A stretch of 15,734 nt of DNA, taken from NCBI GenBank assembly GCA_035495815.1, contig DATJFH010000152.1, positions 1 to 15,734 of the forward strand. Direction: 5' to 3'. The stretch's first letter is position 1, and each line of letters begins with the position of its first letter. The notes below the pieces were generated by a model. The model did no database searches. It was given only the letters and a program-made list of their open reading frames with translations, and was not told the origin of the DNA. The stretch comes from DATJFH01 sp035495815. Its GTDB lineage: Bacteria; Acidobacteriota; Terriglobia; Bryobacterales; Bryobacteraceae. The position numbers were made by a program, and so were the translations under genes. Shown piece after piece: positions 13,954-15,734 of this stretch.

Positions 13954-15113
13954 ACGATCGCTGGTAAGAAACTGGTTCCTTTCTCGAGATGACATCCGAA
14001 GTTTTCGGCCACCGTCTGGCCCAGGTCCGAGAGAGTCGAACGCAGGCCGAGCGGCACGCCGCGCCGTGCTTTGGGACCGAACACCAGCAGGGGGACGTAT
14101 TCCCGCGAGTGGTCGGTGGAGGGAGTGGTGGGGTCGCAGCCGTGGTCGGCGGTGACGATGGCCAGGTCGCCTGCGTCCATGCGCTGCTCGAAGGCGGGCA
14201 GCCAGGCGTCGAACTGCTCGAGCGCGCCGGCGTAGCCTTCGACGTCGTTGCGATGGCCGAACTGCTGGTCGAAGTCGACCAGGTTGACGTAGATCAGGCC
14301 CTCGGACTCGGACTGCATCGCTTCGAGAGTCCGGGCCATGCCGTCGGCGTTGTTGCTGGTCTTGACATGCCCGCCGATGCCGCGTCCGAGAAACACGTCG
14401 AAAATCTTGCCCACGCTGTACACGGGGCGGCCCGCCCGGCTCAACTGGTCGAGCAGCATGTCCGGGGGCGGGGGCACGGCGAGGTCATGGCGGTTCGCGG
14501 TCCGCTGAAAGGCGCCGGGAGTCCCGACGAACGGCCTGGCAATCACCCGTCCGACCTCATAGGGTCCGCGCAGAATCTCGCGGGCGATTTCGCAGATCCG
14601 GTACAGCTCGTCCAGCGGGATGATCTGCTCATGGGCGGCCACCTGGAACACGCTGTCGGCCGAAGTGTACACGATGGGCGAGCCGGTGCGCATGTGCTCC
14701 GCGCCCAGCTCCTTGATGATCTCGGTGCCGGAGGCGGCCTTGTTGCCGATGGCGGCGCGGCCGATGCGGCTCTGGAACTCCCGCATCACGGGCTCGGGAA
14801 ATCCGTTGGGAAACAGGGGAAAGGGCTTCTGCAAATGGATGCCGACCATCTCCCAGTGTCCGGTGGTAGTGTCCTTTCCGGGGGAGGCGAGGGTGCAGCG
14901 TCCGAACGCGCCGGAGGGCTGCGGGTCCGGCGGAAGTCCGGCCAGCGGCTTGATATTGCCGAGTCCGAGCCGGCACAGATTGGGCAGACGCAGCGGACGC
15001 AGCCGCGCGAGATTGCCGAGCGTATCGCTGCCGGCGTCGCCGTACGATGCGGCGTCGGGCATCTCGCCGATGCCGACGCTGTCGAGTACGATCCAGAGGA
15101 TCCGCCGGAACAT
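13950..15113 (-). CDS. deoB: Phosphopentomutase DeoB
   Basis: DeoB converts ribose 1-phosphate or 2-deoxyribose 1-phosphate to the 5-phosphates, linking nucleoside salvage to central metabolism. The 387-aa protein belongs to the alkaline phosphatase superfamily. It shows Asp11 (VLDSVGIGEMPDA), the phospho-acceptor Thr84 in PGKDTTTGHWEMVG, metal ligands Asp282 and His287 (VDFDQQFGHRND), and Asp323, His324 and His335 (TADHGCDPTTPSTDHSRE). These match the two-manganese site known from the Bacillus cereus enzyme. I chose ATG 15113 because FRRILWIVLDSVGIGE is where the family begins; the open frame continues 25 residues upstream without conservation. The stop overlaps the tpiA start by four bases. 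No deoA, deoC or deoD gene is in view. Confidence 0.96.
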   Translation of the reverse strand: MFRRILWIVLDSVGIGEMPDAASYGDAGSDTLGNLARLRPLRLPNLCRLGLGNIKPLAGLPPDPQPSGAFGRCTLASPGKDTTTGHWEMVGIHLQKPFPLFPNGFPEPVMREFQSRIGRAAIGNKAASGTEIIKELGAEHMRTGSPIVYTSADSVFQVAAHEQIIPLDELYRICEIAREILRGPYEVGRVIARPFVGTPGAFQRTANRHDLAVPPPPDMLLDQLSRAGRPVYSVGKIFDVFLGRGIGGHVKTSNNADGMARTLEAMQSESEGLIYVNLVDFDQQFGHRNDVEGYAGALEQFDAWLPAFEQRMDAGDLAIVTADHGCDPTTPSTDHSREYVPLLVFGPKARRGVPLGLRSTLSDLGQTVAENFGCHLEKGTSFLPAIV

Positions 15114-15251
15114 TTCTCGACTGTAGCACGCTCGGAACGGCGGTTCGGCGGGCATTAATAAGCTGAACCGGACAGAAAAGATACGCAACGGCCGCTGGGA
15201 AGCAGAACCAGAGTAGGCTCAAGTGAACGGCATTACGAGTCGATCAACATT
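15114..15251. other. Intergenic region upstream of deoB
   Basis: This stretch should hold the deoB promoter on the minus strand. TTATTAAT just upstream of the start (about 15151-15158) could be a -10, but no matching -35 at normal spacing is evident. Nothing else is recognisable. Confidence 0.3.
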
Positions 15252-15485
15252 GTGGGGGGTGTGTCAAGCCGCGAATCGATGGATCGCGTTATGTGCCGAC
15301 GGCATCTTTCACAACGACACTTCATGAACCACACGATGTCTTCCAAGATGCAGCGCTACGGGGACGATTCGCTTCAAGAGGCCCTCACCGTTTTGAAAGA
15401 CCGGCCGTTGCTGGTCTGCGGTGAGTCCGCTCCTGGCACTCCAAAACGCCTCTTTGGGATCGTGACGGCCTTTGACCTCCTTTAA
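15252..15485 (+). CDS. Single CBS-like domain protein or fragment
   Basis: A 77-codon frame opens at GTG 15252. From about residue 24 it resembles one CBS motif: MNHTMSSKMQRYGDDSLQEA, then LTVLKDRPLLVCGE, then the closing RLFGIVTAFDLL. The usual alternation of strand, helix and the GIVT..DLL end can be seen. CBS motifs normally work in pairs and are usually part of larger proteins, whereas this one stands alone and stops right after the motif. No start codon (GTG 15252 or the internal ATGs) has a good ribosome site. It may be a relic of the C-terminus of a longer CBS protein, or a small stand-alone regulator. I lean towards a relic. Confidence 0.4.
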   Translation: MGGVSSRESMDRVMCRRHLSQRHFMNHTMSSKMQRYGDDSLQEALTVLKDRPLLVCGESAPGTPKRLFGIVTAFDLL

Positions 15486-15489
15486 CGCG

Positions 15490-15504
15490 GCGTGCGTGGC
15501 ACGC
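15490..15504. repeat. Short perfect hairpin after the CBS-like ORF
   Basis: GCGTGC-GTG-GCACGC forms a 6-bp perfect stem with a 3-base loop five bases after the TAA of the CBS-like ORF. No T-run follows, so it is not a standard intrinsic terminator, although position and GC-rich stem would suit a weak one. The remaining bases to the window end (15505-15734) show no gene I can support. Confidence 0.3.
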
Positions 15505-15734
15505 GAGTGAACGAATTGGTTTCAATTGATTGTTAAAGATCTTAATCACAGGGCGTCTTCGCGGTTCGCCGCCAGGAACTCGCCGCGCACGTGCAATCGC
15601 GTCCGGTACCCATGACCCAATTTGCTGCCTCGGACAGACGTCAGCGCGGCAGTTCCAGAGCAAGCTGATGTCGCCACTCAAGTTCATGGCGCGGTTACCG
15701 TCACAAGGCTATCGTTTTACAATGAAAATATATT

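Noticed and set aside
13989..15158. 389-codon open frame on the plus strand
   Set aside because: It is antisense to deoB, whose metal and phospho-acceptor residues are all intact.
1..15734. CRISPR array, tRNA, rRNA or known riboswitch
   Set aside because: I looked for regularly spaced direct repeats, cloverleaf-like CCA ends and familiar aptamer cores on both strands and found none.

Overview
The window looks like chromosomal DNA of a GC-rich, Gram-negative bacterium, most likely an acidobacterium of the Solibacter/Bryobacter kind. The evidence is inferential: a lipid A operon that uses LpxI, a very large Oar-like TonB-dependent receptor with an N-terminal carboxypeptidase-regulatory-like domain, and a PQQ/cytochrome c dehydrogenase. 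I see no tRNA, rRNA, CRISPR array, intact transposase or phage gene.

Layout, left to right. (1) 1-1746, minus strand: a tadG-like gene followed by a tadE-like pseudopilin gene that runs off the left edge, preceded by a short AT-richer leader with several inverted repeats (about 1750-1914). (2) 1915-3958, minus strand: a tightly packed fabZ-lpxA-lpxI operon for early lipid A synthesis, with a 1-bp overlap and a 2-bp gap. (3) 4020-5351, plus strand, divergent from fabZ: a 63-aa coiled-coil-like protein and an M20 peptidase of the carboxypeptidase G2 type. (4) 5355-5660: a frameshifted gene remnant and a 16-bp perfect palindrome. (5) 5664-9512, minus strand: the TonB-dependent receptor gene followed by a gene for an exported PPC/DUF296 domain protein. 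(6) 9513-10150: a gene-poor stretch with decayed coding fragments and a REP-like hairpin. (7) 10153-15113, minus strand: deoB and tpiA (overlapping by ATGA), a zinc-ribbon/proline-rich/membrane protein, a cytochrome c-PQQ dehydrogenase with a single net frameshift near its 3' end, and a small Cys4 protein. All five could be one transcript. (8) 15114-15734: intergenic DNA with a single CBS-like domain fragment on the plus strand and little else.

How the genes fit together. FabZ supplies or competes for the (R)-3-hydroxyacyl-ACP pool that LpxA uses, and LpxI acts later, on UDP-2,3-diacylglucosamine. DeoB makes (deoxy)ribose 5-phosphate, whose breakdown yields triose phosphates handled by TpiA. 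The TonB receptor and PPC protein are probably both envelope proteins and may be co-transcribed. The PQQ protein is a periplasmic oxidoreductase. I do not see a convincing new multi-gene system. The most checkable oddities are the frameshift in the PQQ gene with its stop/start junction to the Cys4 gene, the inverted-repeat leader of the tad genes, the near-leaderless fabZ promoter, the exported PPC protein next to a TonB receptor, and the decayed islands.
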